From the NCBI GenBank assembly GCA_023078685.1, contig JALGAS010000004.1:4836001-4900000 (forward strand): a DNA stretch of 64,000 bases, written 5' to 3'. This document shows, piece after piece, positions 31,561 to 42,814 of the stretch (position 1 is its first letter; each line of letters starts with the position of its first letter). The notes below the pieces were generated by a model, which did no database searches, had not been told where the DNA came from, and was given only the letters and a program-made list of their open reading frames with translations. The translations under genes were made by a program, and so were the position numbers. Origin of the DNA: Neopestalotiopsis rosae. Taxonomy: Eukaryota > Ascomycota > Sordariomycetes > Amphisphaeriales > Sporocadaceae.

Positions 31561-31758
31561 ACATGTATAGACATTGTGTGGTTTTCAGGTGGATGACTGC
31601 GCGAATTGTATCTTATGAACCAGCAATTGTTTGATTTTGTTCATGTTTATATGAAGACATATATCTAGTCATGAGTACACGTCAGATATTCCAACCATAA
31701 CTACTATTTGTAGCCCTTAATCACAATTGCGTCTTCTTTGATGGACCTGGTCATCAGA
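31561..31758. terminator. Convergent 3' ends of GGT and UCS genes
   Basis: A 198-bp AT-rich spacer between two convergent stop codons; it must hold both polyadenylation regions. AT-rich motifs such as TTTATATGAAGACATATAT occur but no single canonical signal stands out. Confidence 0.4.
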
Positions 31759-34008
31759 TCAGTCTACTTCCCAGACCTGAGGCTGATCATTCTCTTCGAG
31801 CAAAACCTTCAATGCTTGGACTGTCACCTCCACCACCTCGGACCTTCGACTCTTTTTTGCGCAGCCCTTGAGAATCTCGAGGCCGTTTTCGGCTCGGACC
31901 ATCTTTCGTGCCATCTTTCCCGTCTCTCCTTCGCATGAGATCAGATTGTAGATGATGAAAACACCACGGTGTCTTAGATCTTCGGTATCCTCGTCGCACA
32001 AGCCCAAGATCACCTGAACTCCACGATCACGATGCACAATGGCCTTGACAATTGGCTCATAAGAGGTGAGCGAAGCCAAGGCCCCGCCTGCTGCACTTCT
32101 TGTTCCTTCATCTTCAGCGTCGGCGAGCGCAAGCATGATGTGCAGTCGGTTCTTTGCCTGCGGCGAGTCTTCAGCGTACAGCATAATGCCCTCCGCGCAT
32201 TGAACAAGGTTGCAAACGAGTTCAACAGCGGCCTTGGACACCATGTTGTTGGAGCTCAGCAGCTGCTCTTCAATCTCGGGCCACGCGGTGCGTATTATCG
32301 TTGTGCGACTATCGTCATCGGTAGAAGCCAGATTCGTGAGAGCCATTAGTGCTTCAAAGGTAGGTAGCAAGTCTCGTGTCTCCGCGGCTGGGTCTGGTGG
32401 AACAATGGAGAGAAGGGGTCGAATTGCGGAGTTTTGAGGGCGTGCTCTTGTGCCACCGAAAACGAGTGCAGGGTTTGTACTAATCAGAATTCTCGCCAGT
32501 GCTTGTGCAGCTGTCCTTTTGGCTTGTCCTTCTGTGTCTGGAAGCGCAGTCCAGGCAGCGATCAAGAGGTTGACAGCTCCTTGTTGAGCCAGCTGGCCTC
32601 TGATGGATGTAGCGACAGACAGCGAAGCAATAATTGATATGATGATCGATAGAGACGCAATGGATCCGTTCCGACTGTGCGTAACTAATACAGGCACGAG
32701 ATTGGCCTCGAAAACTGCCTTGCACCTCGCTGCCGTGTGAGCATCATCATTAAGAGGGTTCGGAGCTGCCAGTTTTCCTCCAGCATTAGCATATGCTTTC
32801 AGTTGGCTCATTTTCTTCTCTTCATCCGACTGGGCAGGTTTGTATCGCGTAATGTTGAGAAATATGCTGAGTACGCCGTACGTCACGGGCGATTTAGGGG
32901 TTGCGGCGGCCAAAATCTTGACCAGATTCTTGAGTAGTTGCGGGTTATGTGCTACTTCTTCCTTGACAGAAGGCTGGATTGTAGCATAAGCCAGTCCCTC
33001 TACTGAGTGGTCCTTTTCCTGCTCATCGTCTGCGAGTAATATGGTGGTGAATTTCTTGGACAGATCCTCGATGCTTGTCGTGGCGGGCGTGATTCTGTCC
33101 TTGCCTAATTCTCCGGGTTGCTCTTGGTTTGCTGTTGTCGGTACCGCCTGGATTCCTAAGGGTCAGTCATTACCTATTCCTTCTTTTTAAATCCAACGCA
33201 AGTGCTCGAAGACAGGTGAGGCGGCGGGGAGCTTTAGTGTGCCTACTTTCAATTTGGCCAAAATGACAGCGGCCAGATTTTTGACGGCATCCGAGTGTCG
33301 CTTCATGGCAATTGATCCTTGAACGCCTTCGACTCCCGTGTCCACTGCATGCACTGCCGTCTCAAGCTCGGCCGGGTCCTCGTCAACAATTTCCTCCAGC
33401 CATTCGGTACAATATTTTGCAATCGCCTCTCGACAAACTGAATTCATGGATGCGGCGTTGAGCATCTCCAAACATGCGGTTTCGACCTTTCTGCTCTTCC
33501 ACTTTCTTCGCATGAGCGGGCCCAGGCTGGGCAGGAATCCCTCGGTAAGGAACATTTCTGTTACCATGTCTGGAGATACGGGGAAGATGGACGAGGCAAC
33601 GCAAAAAGCCACAATGTAGTCATCATAGGTACCGCGCTTGATCCTGTCGAAGAAGAAATGCGAAAGAGCCTTCGGCCCGGCGTCTCCAGCAGCTTTGAGG
33701 TAAGAAGAGACCGTCAAGATGGCGTGGCCACGAACGGCAGTGGTCTGCCTCATGTCCAAATAGCTGAACAGGGTATCAACACATACGTCGTCGATGATGC
33801 TGCAAATAGACTTGTGAGATTTGTCCTTCACAGATGATTCCGCATCCTTGTTCAAGAGAGTTGTGAGCTTGTCGAGCGCTTTACAAGTATCGTCATCTTC
33901 TTGGCCACCCTCCATCAACTGTGCAAGCATGAGTTGAGCTTGGCCAAGGTTATCCAGCTTCGCTATCTCCTCCTTGGAGGCGATCTTGCTCACGGGTGTC
34001 TCTTCCAT
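31759..34008 (-). CDS. UCS-domain myosin chaperone (SHE4/CRO1/UNC-45 family)
   Basis: Two exons (34008-33198 and 33155-31759) join to about 735 residues. The intron is only 42 nt with a GTTGGA donor, a GACTGAC branch site and TTAG acceptor; it is supported because the frame closes (HLRIQAVPTTANQ). The protein is almost entirely helical, built of armadillo-like repeats. The C-terminal half carries the UCS pattern: ALMALTNLASTDDDSRTTII, VSKAAVELVCNLVQC, LASLTSYEPIVKAIV and HRGVFIIYNLI. UCS proteins fold myosin heads and assist the contractile ring, endocytosis and polar growth; the Podospora CRO1 and yeast She4 homologues are of similar size. No TPR domain is present, as expected for fungal members. 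Confidence 0.88.
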
Positions 34009-35247
34009 TTTGGGAGGTGCCGAAAGTATGCCACTCGCTTATTCTCTGTGTGCGAAGAACTGGAGAAACAGGTCGTCGGGAAGTTTTGTAGGTTGGTCAA
34101 GCTGGCCAAAGCTATTCTTAACAGTGGGAACCACTGAACAAGCTGTCAAGGTATATATATGGGTGAGTCAAAGAGTGTCAGGCTCCATGCAAAGAGTGCT
34201 GAACAGAACTTGCGCCCCAAATAAAATGGCTTTCAGAGACTTGGCTGCAGTCCGAGGCACTGTCAAGAGAGCTGACGGGTATGCTCACTTCTTCCTGCAG
34301 AACGATTGTGAGCACGACGGAAAGAGGGAGAAATAGGTCTGCTGCTCGTGAGATCCCACGTTTTATATGTGCATGCCCTTGGTCATGTACGCCACGACAC
34401 AATGGATTAGACGGACGGCTTTGAAAGCCCTGTGAGGGCGTCTGATTGGACGATGAGCAGATTCTGGGAGAGAGCTTCAGGGTATGATACTTTCTTGGAA
34501 TCTGGTCACGGCAAGTAAGCCTAACCTGGGGAAGGTCTTGCCAGAGGGACGAGACAAAGGGTCCCGGCTTGTCATTCGCTTGGGGTTGCGTTTGCGGTGC
34601 TGCGTCACCCTGACACAAGGCGTGGGCGGAGGCAGGTGATTCGATGTTGGAGAGCGCGGGATAACAAGAAGCTGGCGTATTATGAGGGGTACTGCTGCAC
34701 GACAGAGCTGAGGTGCTACCTACAGGAATGGATGGATGCCTGGCCGTATTGGTCAGAGGATTTGGTCAACAAGGTTCGACAGTGGTCGAGTCACAGAGGA
34801 AAGACGTAATACAAGGGACTTTGACTCTATGCGTCTTCTGGACTTGTGGTGTCGTTTTTGTTCAAAGATCCGAACCCAACAAAGGTCCAAAAGGCTCTAC
34901 CTCACCTGCCCCTCATTTCTTATGTACGTCGTACCCTAAACTTCAGCTTTGGAGGGGTTCCACGCAAATCCCCATACATGGATAGGCGTGTGTTCTGGAA
35001 TATGCGTGTGGGTTCAAACTTGTTGCTAGAATGTACGTACATGCGAGATTCTACTTGTTGTCTAATGTAAATTCATTCCTATCAAATAGTCTCTATACTA
35101 CTTAAAGTCATGTATTCCTGTAGCATTGAGCTTTACCAAACTTGATAGCGCCGACTTCGAATTGTCTCACCATTTTCACCTAGCACTTGCTCAGTACATG
35201 CCATCAGGGCTGAACAAGCAGTGACGTCTTGTACGTTTCCAGGTTGT
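34009..35247. other. Upstream spacer of the UCS gene
   Basis: Holds the promoter of the UCS gene at its left and then gene-poor sequence. Open frames here are short and featureless. It leads into the repeat-bounded element at 35248. Confidence 0.45.
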
Positions 35248-35326
35248 TGTTACCTGGTCACAGACAAGTGGAGAATAATGCAACATCATTAGTGTACCAC
35301 GTTCGTTCAATGGCAACAGTTCTTCA
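35248..35326 (+). repeat. Left 79-nt terminal direct repeat
   Basis: Begins TGTTACCTGGTCACAGACAA and ends GTTCTTCA. It differs from the right copy by T for C and A for G; the next base also matches by chance. Confidence 0.92.
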
Positions 35327-35655
35327 TGATGATGAGAGTGGGACATGACCAAAGCCAGCCGCCGTTCCCTAAGCCGCACGTTCGAGCACAGCTCACGTCG
35401 CACGAAAAGACTTTTCAAGAAAAAATCCAACAGACCGAAGACGCCACAATCACACACAGAACGGTACCATCATCCCGGTGCGAGTCGCACGAATCACTCA
35501 AGGACAGCATGGATTAGAGGATTGGCAGTGGGCAGCATAAGCTGAGGGGGGAAACTCTGGGGTTGTGGATTGGTGGTAGCATGGTTGAGGTAGTGGAGGA
35601 GTTACAGTGCATCGAGCCCTCGGATCGTCTCGGGCTGGGAGTGAGGATGGCCGAG

Positions 35656-35734
35656 TGTTACCTGGTCACAGACAAGTGGAGAACAATGCAACATCATTAG
35701 TGTACCACGTTCGTTCAATGGCAGCAGTTCTTCA
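35656..35734 (+). repeat. Right 79-nt terminal direct repeat
   Basis: Begins TGTTACCTGGTCACAGACAA and ends GTTCTTCA, 408 bp from the left copy. The C to T difference in the left copy lies in a CpA context, the dinucleotide favoured by repeat-induced point mutation. Confidence 0.92.
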
Positions 35735-35738
35735 TTGT

Positions 35739-36102
35739 GTAAAGATGGTTAGCAGTAAAGTTTTAGCGCTTGCAGCCGCAACCTCGACCGCAGCTTCAGT
35801 GGGTCCCTAGCGCCGGCAGATCGGCCAAAGCTTGACATAACACAGAGCCAGGTCCAGTGCAGCCTTGGGAAACTTCGTCCGTATGTACCACGAAGTCAAG
35901 TACCTACACCAAGGAATTCTTTTGGCGCTCGGGAAGGGGCCTGCGCAGTATGCAAATTCAAGACTGGATTTTATACTGGCACAAGACTTGAGAGAGAGAG
36001 AGATTGTGCCTCGACGGCGAGGATTTCTCCCTTGACCAGCGCGGCCTTTGTGTCTTTCGTTGTCCGCGTGTGCTATTCTAGTCCACCAGACTCGAAGGAA
36101 CC
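35739..36102 (+). promoter_or_regulatory. Promoter and leader of TFB4
   Basis: Upstream region of the TFIIH subunit gene, with a (GA) microsatellite at about 35990-36003. No classical TATA box is seen, which is usual for housekeeping genes. Confidence 0.35.
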
Positions 36103-37248
36103 ATGAATAGCATCGATGGATCGGCGCATTACGAAGTCGAGGCCACGGGCCAGACGCCGTCGCTCCTCACCCTGATCATCGACACGAACCCGCGCGCCTG
36201 GGCGGCCCTCGAGGACACGATTCCCTTCTCAAAGGCCATTGCCAACATACTCGTCTTTGTCAACGCCCACCTGGCCTTTGGCAACGACAACCAGGTCGCC
36301 ATCCTCGCCGCACACTCGCATCGCGCCGTCTGGCTGTACCCCAAGCCGCCCAAGAACGTACGAGGAGGAGGGCGGGCAGATAGGGACGGAGATGTCGAAA
36401 TGTCGGGCACGACGACCAACGGACAGCAGCAGCAGCAGAATGGCGACGGCGCAGCCGTCATCGCTTCGGCCAACAAGTACCCCCAGTTCGCCTCCATAGA
36501 GGCCTCGATTCTCTCGTCGCTGAGAACGCTCATGGCCGAGAGCTCGTCGACCGATCTCCCGTCCACCACCCTCGTCGCCGGCGCCCTGACCACGTCCCTG
36601 GCCTACATCCACAAGACGTCGCTCGCCTACGCGCCGCCCAAGCAGTCCACCGACCCGGCCAACCCGCTGTCCACGGCGTCGGCCGCCTCGTCGCAGAGCA
36701 ACCCGACGCTGCACGCCCGCATCCTCGTCGTCTCCGTCTCCGACTCGGACCCGGCGCAGTACATTGCGACCATGAACGCCGTCTTTGCCGCCTCGCACGC
36801 CCGGATCCCCATCGACACGCTCTCCGTCTCGCCGCACGCCTCGCCGACCTTTCTCCAGCAGGCCGCCTTCATCACCAACGGCTCCTACCTGTCCTGCGCC
36901 TCCAACCCGGCCGGTCTGCTTACCTACCTCATGTTTGGCTTCCTCCCCGACGCCGAAGCACGTACACATCTAGTCATGCCTTCGCAGGACTCGGTCGATT
37001 TTCGAGCTGCCTGTTTTTGCCACGGCAAAGTCATTGACAAGGGCTTCGTGTGCAGTATATGTCTGAGCATTTTCTGCGAGGTGCCTGATGGAGCCGAGTG
37101 CTTGACGTGCGGATCAAAACTAGCTCTGGGCAAATTTGGCGCGAAACCAGTTGTGGTGCCACGAAAGAAGAAGAAAAAGAAGAAGATCAACGGTATTACA
37201 GGACGGGAGGAAACTGGAAGCGCGACAGGTACACCAGCTCCGGCATAG
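36103..37248 (+). CDS. TFB4: TFIIH core subunit TFB4/p34
   Basis: A single exon of 381 residues. Residues 18-280 form a von Willebrand A-like fold: TPSLLTLIIDTNPRAWAAL at the start, ILVFVNAHLAFGNDNQVAIL, HARILVVSVSDSDPAQYIATMNAVFAA and FLQQAAFITNGSYL. A C-terminal C4-type zinc region follows at about 302-342: CFCHGKVIDKGFVCSICLSIFC, then CLTC. These match the Tfb4/p34 family throughout. It sits in the TFIIH core with Ssl1/p44 and serves transcription start and nucleotide excision repair in the nucleus. Fungal features are a Gln/Gly insertion near residue 105 and a Lys-rich tail (KKKKKKK) that could act as a nuclear signal. Confidence 0.92.
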   Translation: MNSIDGSAHYEVEATGQTPSLLTLIIDTNPRAWAALEDTIPFSKAIANILVFVNAHLAFGNDNQVAILAAHSHRAVWLYPKPPKNVRGGGRADRDGDVEMSGTTTNGQQQQQNGDGAAVIASANKYPQFASIEASILSSLRTLMAESSSTDLPSTTLVAGALTTSLAYIHKTSLAYAPPKQSTDPANPLSTASAASSQSNPTLHARILVVSVSDSDPAQYIATMNAVFAASHARIPIDTLSVSPHASPTFLQQAAFITNGSYLSCASNPAGLLTYLMFGFLPDAEARTHLVMPSQDSVDFRAACFCHGKVIDKGFVCSICLSIFCEVPDGAECLTCGSKLALGKFGAKPVVVPRKKKKKKKINGITGREETGSATGTPAPA

Positions 37249-37759
37249 AGCCTCTTGCTGCTGAACAAAGTGTCCCCATGTAAAAGAAGAAAGCATGATA
37301 GATCAGGTGGCGTCTGGCGTTTGGGTCATCACATGAATGGCATCTTTCATTGATGCGAGATTACTTCAATACAAAGACTTTATTGATGCCTGTCTCTAGC
37401 AACGATCAATTGGGCATACTGTATTTGCATTGTGTCTATCTGTCTGGTTGCCCGTTTGTTCTGGCAGGTCGATAGTCTTTCTGCCCTGACCACCGTCTTC
37501 CTGCTCCCGTCAAAGCACGCCCGAAAGAACAGGAATATAGGTAGTCGGATAAAGCCTGTGGTATTGAACAAGGGTAAATACGGAGACAGCGCCCCTCGAG
37601 GTTAGATGTCATACAGGGCGGGCGCGGTTATGGGCACATGGAGTGGAGGAAAAGAGGAACTTCTATGAAGAAGCATCCGTATGACTAGTGCAGCCTGTTG
37701 AAAGAAGTGGCCGATATCTGGCGATGGCTCGATCAATACGAGAGGGCAACAAAGTTTGC
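37249..37759. other. Convergent spacer TFB4/taspase
   Basis: Non-coding 3' region of two convergent genes. No recognisable element. Confidence 0.5.
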
Positions 37760-39773
37760 TCAACTCGGTGCAATCTTTCTTGATCCATGGGCAACGCCCA
37801 CGCTGCCTTCACCCAGTCGGCTCATGACGCAATGAGGCTGGCGATCATTGCTAGACATGCTAGCTAATGCGAAGCTATCCGTATTGTGCGCGAAGAACAA
37901 ATAATAACCTCTGGCAGTCTGCTTGACAGCCATCGCGCCGATGGCACTGGCCGATGGCGATCGCAGTACACCAGGATGTTTTTGGAAATCTTGGACAACA
38001 AAGCTCTCCATGAGAATAGTTTCATCTTCTTCGTGGACATCGTTTCCATCAGCTCCTCGCTTGGTCTCAAAGTAAAGTCGCTCAGCGCATTTCTGAGATG
38101 CCTGTGAAATAGCCATGTGTTCGCCTGTGCCGCTGGTCACCACAGCCACAGCCTTCCAATCTGATGGATCGGGCCCATTGTTTTGATCTTTACTGTTGGA
38201 TTCATGCTCGTTAGTGGAACGTCCGGTCTTGTTAGGACGCGGGATCAAGGCAGTTCCGATTCCAACCAGTGCAGCAGGACCGATGCGACCAATATGTTTC
38301 ATGCCAATGCCGCCTGAGGAAGACCCAGCAGCCATATTTCCCCATTGATCGATCGCAATGGCTCCAACCGTGTCTGTGATCTTGTCCTCGTCTTCTCGAA
38401 ACATCAAATCTTGGGTGGCAATATCAGAAATATCATGATCGGACTGGGGCGAGTGGACCGAGCTGGGCCCATCGCCCGTGTCCATCTCACTCTCCCCATC
38501 TTTGCTCATGCCACGCTTGACTCGAGGCTTCTTGGAAATAGGCGACGCTGAAGTATTGGCTGCGGAATTTGATTTCGGACTCGTAAGAGATCCGAGGAAA
38601 CTAAGAGGACTGCGATCCGTGGACACCCTGATCGAGTTTCTGGGACTGGATGGTTTATGCAAAACGGGTGGCAGGGCTTTCAGAGGGCTTGAGGTCATCG
38701 GCATGATGCTAATATCCGATGGTGTAGGTGGTGCAGGGGAATCCGGTTGTCCTTCGTTCCAAGTACCTGTTGCAATGGCGTTTGTATGGTCCCGTTTCTC
38801 GCGGCCTTTGGGAATAGAATCATTTGTCGGGGAAGAAACTTCAGGTCTGGAAGTTGAGTTTCCAACAGCGTTTTCTGCCGTTTTGAGCTCTTTGGCCCAT
38901 CTTTCATAGCGGTCGAATGCGTTTCTGGACACGAGCCATTCGTTGGGCACCAAGGGCATGCCATGTTGGACAGCAAAGTCCTTTGCGCCCTCCCCTATAA
39001 GGAGGTTCGGGGGTACTCTTCGAAGGCTGAGAGCTTTGTGGCTTTCCACAAGTATCAATTTTGCCAGGCTAATCGGATTCTTGATATCTAATCCCGTGTG
39101 TAAGTTAAGCTGGCCGGGTCAGATTTCGAGACGGTGTACTTACTGGGTGTCGCACCACAGGCACCGCTCCTGCCATAATGGTCAACAAGAGTGGCATCGC
39201 ATTCGACAGTTCCATCCATAGCCAGATTGCTTCCAAAGCCAGCATTTGTGATTTCTCTGTCCTCCAATACCTTGATTGCAGCCTCGACCCCGTCGACAGC
39301 TGGAACTCCCATCTTCAGTAGCTTCATCGCAGCACGGGCCGCACTATTCACAGTCAGTATTCGTCGGCGGCGCAGATATTCCTCAAAACATACTCGCTGC
39401 AAGCATCCAGATGAAGTCTCTCGTTGGCTGTGCTGTGATATCCAGCACCTGCATGTATGAAGATGGCTGCAACTGAAGGCTTTATATGGATGTTGCGTTC
39501 ATCTGGGCCGTCGGACCACCACACACGACTGTCTTTTTCAAAATTCCCGTCGAGCTCTTGAGCATCAGATGACACACTCTGCACACTAGGAACATCGTGG
39601 GGCGAGTCGTTGGGTATTTTGGCAGTCTCGGTCGATCCATCGGTAGGTTGCTCGGCTCCGGTGTTATCTTCGTGGCTTGCTTGCGGCGAAACGGGACTTT
39701 CTTTGCCAAGTTTTCTCTTTCCGAGAGAAGATGTCAGGAAGGGAAATGACCCATCCTCGTTCGAATGAGACAT
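37760..39773 (-). CDS. Taspase/threonine aspartase (asparaginase type 2 family)
   Basis: Three exons (39773-39394, 39343-39144, 39087-37760) join to about 635 residues with ATG at 39773 (MSHSNEDG). The introns have GTATGT/ATAG and GTAAGT/TTAG ends. The start of the catalytic domain is FIHAGAGYHSTANE near residue 105; then MGVPAVDGVEAAIKVLED, ITNAGFGSNLAMDG and NPISLAKLI. The nucleophile is the Thr of DTVGAIAIDQWGNMAAGSSSGGIGMKHIGR, where the precursor is expected to cleave itself into alpha and beta chains. A long polar Ser/Pro-rich insert lies between the alpha part and the nucleophile, making this longer than the roughly 420-residue human taspase. Human taspase 1 cuts MLL and TFIIA after Asp; fungal substrates are unknown. 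Confidence 0.85.
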
Positions 39774-41075
39774 CGAATTTTGCTCTGTCAAAGAGACTGT
39801 GGTCTAGGCGGGGAGGAGCTGGATGAGGGCTAATGAACTGTCGTGACCAAGTTTGTGAGGCGTTGAGTATGGGGAAACCGATTGGGCAATCACAAGGATG
39901 ACCCGAATGTCCAATGTATAGAATCAAGTTCTGGCTGTGGAAGACAATGTTACAGGCCTGGACTTCCAATAAAATTGGTGGTGATTGTATATGACATACA
40001 ATAGACCCTGCCGCAGAGGCTCGCGAAAGCTTGGGGAATGGCTACCCTTTGAATTCCGTGCCAGTTACGAACCAGAGAAGGAACGTGAATGGCACACGAG
40101 TCTAATTCTGAGTATTTGGGGGCAAGACAAATAGGAATACTTTATAAGATATGAGAAGTGATTGTCTCTTTGAACGAGGCGGGATTGATCTCTTTTGTAG
40201 GGATGTAGGATAAGAGGCTGAGAAGAGGGAAAGGATGAAGAAGGAGGCAAGTAGATCATCGCACTCCTGCTTGTTAAAGAGAAGAATATTTAACCAAAGA
40301 GTGCTGAGCCGGGCGAGCCCCAGTTACCCTGTGTTTCAAGGTAGTTTCCACAGATGAAATCATGCAGTTGCCAGTTGTTCTTTTTAGTTGCTGACTCTTC
40401 GCAGCATCTCTAGCCCTATAACCTCGCTATTTCCAGTTAACGATAGTTGAACTGTCCATAGAATCATAGACAAATTACAACCATGACATAAGGCATAACA
40501 TCAATGAGATTCACGACTTCAATACCTACTCTTAGAGAAACCTATGGGGTGATCGAGAGTAGTCGAGGTGGAAGCTTGAAGCTATCCTTATACTTGAACA
40601 GGCAGGTACGCTTCGACTATATTCAGGCCGCCCTTGGAGTTTGGAGGGAATCTCAAAACAATTTGTGGCTCCCAGGCAAACCAGGGGAAAGGAAGCTCCA
40701 ATTAGCACCAAATTGGTGGGGCTACTCAATTCAACCCCCACATTCAGAGTCAACTTGATCCTGGCCCAGAGCCCCATCAGTCACTGATCAGTGAGGGGCC
40801 CCCCGTAGGTACCCAGCCAAGCCAGCACCAGCCGCTCCCATTACCACATCTGCACCGCCACAAGAAGGTCGTCACAGGCACTACCGTACCTACAGCTCAC
40901 CCCCCTATGAGCAGGCAACGTAATTCCACCCATTGAAGGAGACGCCGACGATAGCAGCCCCGCGGACCTAACACCTCCCAAGTCGACACCGACATCTACT
41001 CTTCCCCCAACTCGCCGGAGACGGGCTACCAATACACTCGAATTTCTTCGTTCTCGCGACTGTCATTCTCTCAAG
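39774..41075. other. Divergent promoter region taspase/ARP3
   Basis: About 1.3 kb between two divergent genes. It has pyrimidine-rich leader sequence near the ARP3 start (40830-41060). No coding signal. Confidence 0.5.
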
Positions 41076-42814
41076 ATGGCGAACCAAACGCCGGCCGTTG
41101 TCATGGACAAGTAGGTGCTCTCCCCCCAAACCCCGCAGTCGCAAGTCCCCCTAGACTAGATGACGGCGAAGTGATGGACTCACGATGCTGACCTGATCTT
41201 GCAGCGGTACGGGCTTCTCGAAGCTTGGTAGGCCACACCTCAATTCCCAGCAACCCAATTGCCATCCTGCGTTGATCAAGAAGCTTACTAGAAATGGCAC
41301 TTGCTTATAGGTTTCGCCGGTAACGATTCGCCCTCCTTTGTCTTCCCGACCGCGATAGCGACCAAGGGACCCGCTGCTGGAGCTGCTGGAACCGGATCGG
41401 GTAGACCAGCAGTCGCCAACAAGCCCTCGTTCTTGACCGGAGGCGCCGGGGCTGGAGGTCATCTCTCTGCGAAGCGAGGTACCGAAGATCTGGACTTTTT
41501 CATTGGTGACGAGGCGATCGCAGCTTCGAACGGACCCGGTGAGCTCTTACGTGTGCTAGTGCAAGGCAGAGCAGTTCTGATTGAAGTATAGGATATGGCT
41601 TGCACTACCCTATTCGACACGGTCAAATAGAAAACTGGGTATGGTCAATCAGGAGACACAAGTTTTGCGAAGAGATGTTGGCTGACAAGAGTCCAGGACC
41701 ATATGGAACGCTTCTGGTCAAACTCCATTTTCAAGTACCTCCGAGTCGAGCCCGAGGACCACTACTTTCTTCTCACCGAACCCGTACGTCTACCAATGTA
41801 TAAGCTATGAATGAGCCCTTTGGCCCATTATTGGAGCATTGCGTGGCTGACATGAATTACAATAGCCCCTGAACCCTCCGGAGAACCGAGAAAACACTGC
41901 CGAGATCTTCTTCGAGTCCTTCAACTGCGCAGGTCTCTACATTGCCGTACAAGCTGTTCTCGCACTTGCTGCGTCGTGGACGTCTTCCAAGGTGTCTGAC
42001 CGTTCTCTTACCGGCACGGTTATTGACTCTGGTGATGGTGTCACTCACGTCATCCCCGTCGCTGAAGGTTACGTCATTGGTTCATCGATCAAATCCATCC
42101 CAATTGCGGGTCGCGACATCACCTACTTTGTTCAGTCGCTGCTCCGAGACCGAGGCGAAGCCGACAGCTCGCTCAAGACTGCCCAGGAGATCAAGGAGGA
42201 GTACTGCTACGTTTGCCCAGACATTGTCAAGGAGTTCTCCAAGTTCGATCGCGACCGAAGCCGCTTTGCCAAGCACGTTGTAACCCAGCCCGGTGGTCGC
42301 CAAGTCAGCGTGGATGTTGGTTACGAACGCTTCTTGGCACCTGAAATCTTCTTCAACCCCGAAATTTACTCGTCTGACTTCCTCACGCCCTTGCCCGTTG
42401 TGGTTGACGGTGTCATCCAGCAGAGTCCCATTGATGTGCGACGAGGTCTGTACAAGAACATCGTGCTGTCGGGAGGTAGCACTTTGTACAAGGACTTTGG
42501 TCGTAGGTTACAGAGAGACATTAAGCACCTCGTGGACGCGAGAATCCGCGCCAGCGAAGTGCGCAGCGGTGGTGCCAGGAGTGGTGGCCTCGAGGTCCAG
42601 GTCATTACACACAAGCGACAACGGCACGGACCCTGGTTTGGAGGTAGCTTGCTGGGACAGACTCCAGAGTTCCGCTCGTATTGTCACACAAAGGCCGAGG
42701 TATGTTTGGCATTCTTAGCATTATCGCAGTATACTAACTGTCATACAGTACCAAGAGTATGGTCCTGGTATCGTGAGAAGATTTGCTCTGCTGGGTGGAC
42801 CTGGTGGCTCATAG
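41076..42814 (+). CDS. ARP3: Actin-related protein 3 (ARP2/3 complex)
   Basis: Seven exons: 41076-41110, 41205-41227 (23 nt), 41311-41538, 41592-41638, 41697-41783, 41866-42699, 42749-42814. They join in frame to 439 residues. Seen: [25 protein letters not shown] (phosphate loop 1), the ARP3-type Gly/Ala insertion after the first sheet, [47 protein letters not shown] (phosphate loop 2), [20 protein letters not shown] and the tail [10 protein letters not shown]. The ARP2/3 complex makes branched actin at endocytic patches and hyphal tips. The large number of introns, two with very small exons, is usual for fungal actin-family genes. Confidence 0.95.

Larger units (their letters stand above)
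35244..35738. mobile_element. Candidate miniature LTR element (TRIM-like)
   Basis: Direct terminal repeats 35248-35326 and 35656-35734 (79 nt, two transitions) start with TG and end with CA. The outside bases are TTGT on the left (35244-35247) and TTGT on the right (35735-35738), as a 4-bp target-site duplication. The interior is 329 bp with no coding capacity. A purine-rich stretch (GGGAGTGAGGATGG) lies just upstream of the right repeat and could be a polypurine tract. No clear primer-binding site follows the left repeat, so the assignment is structural only. A plain segmental duplication is the alternative. Confidence 0.5.
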
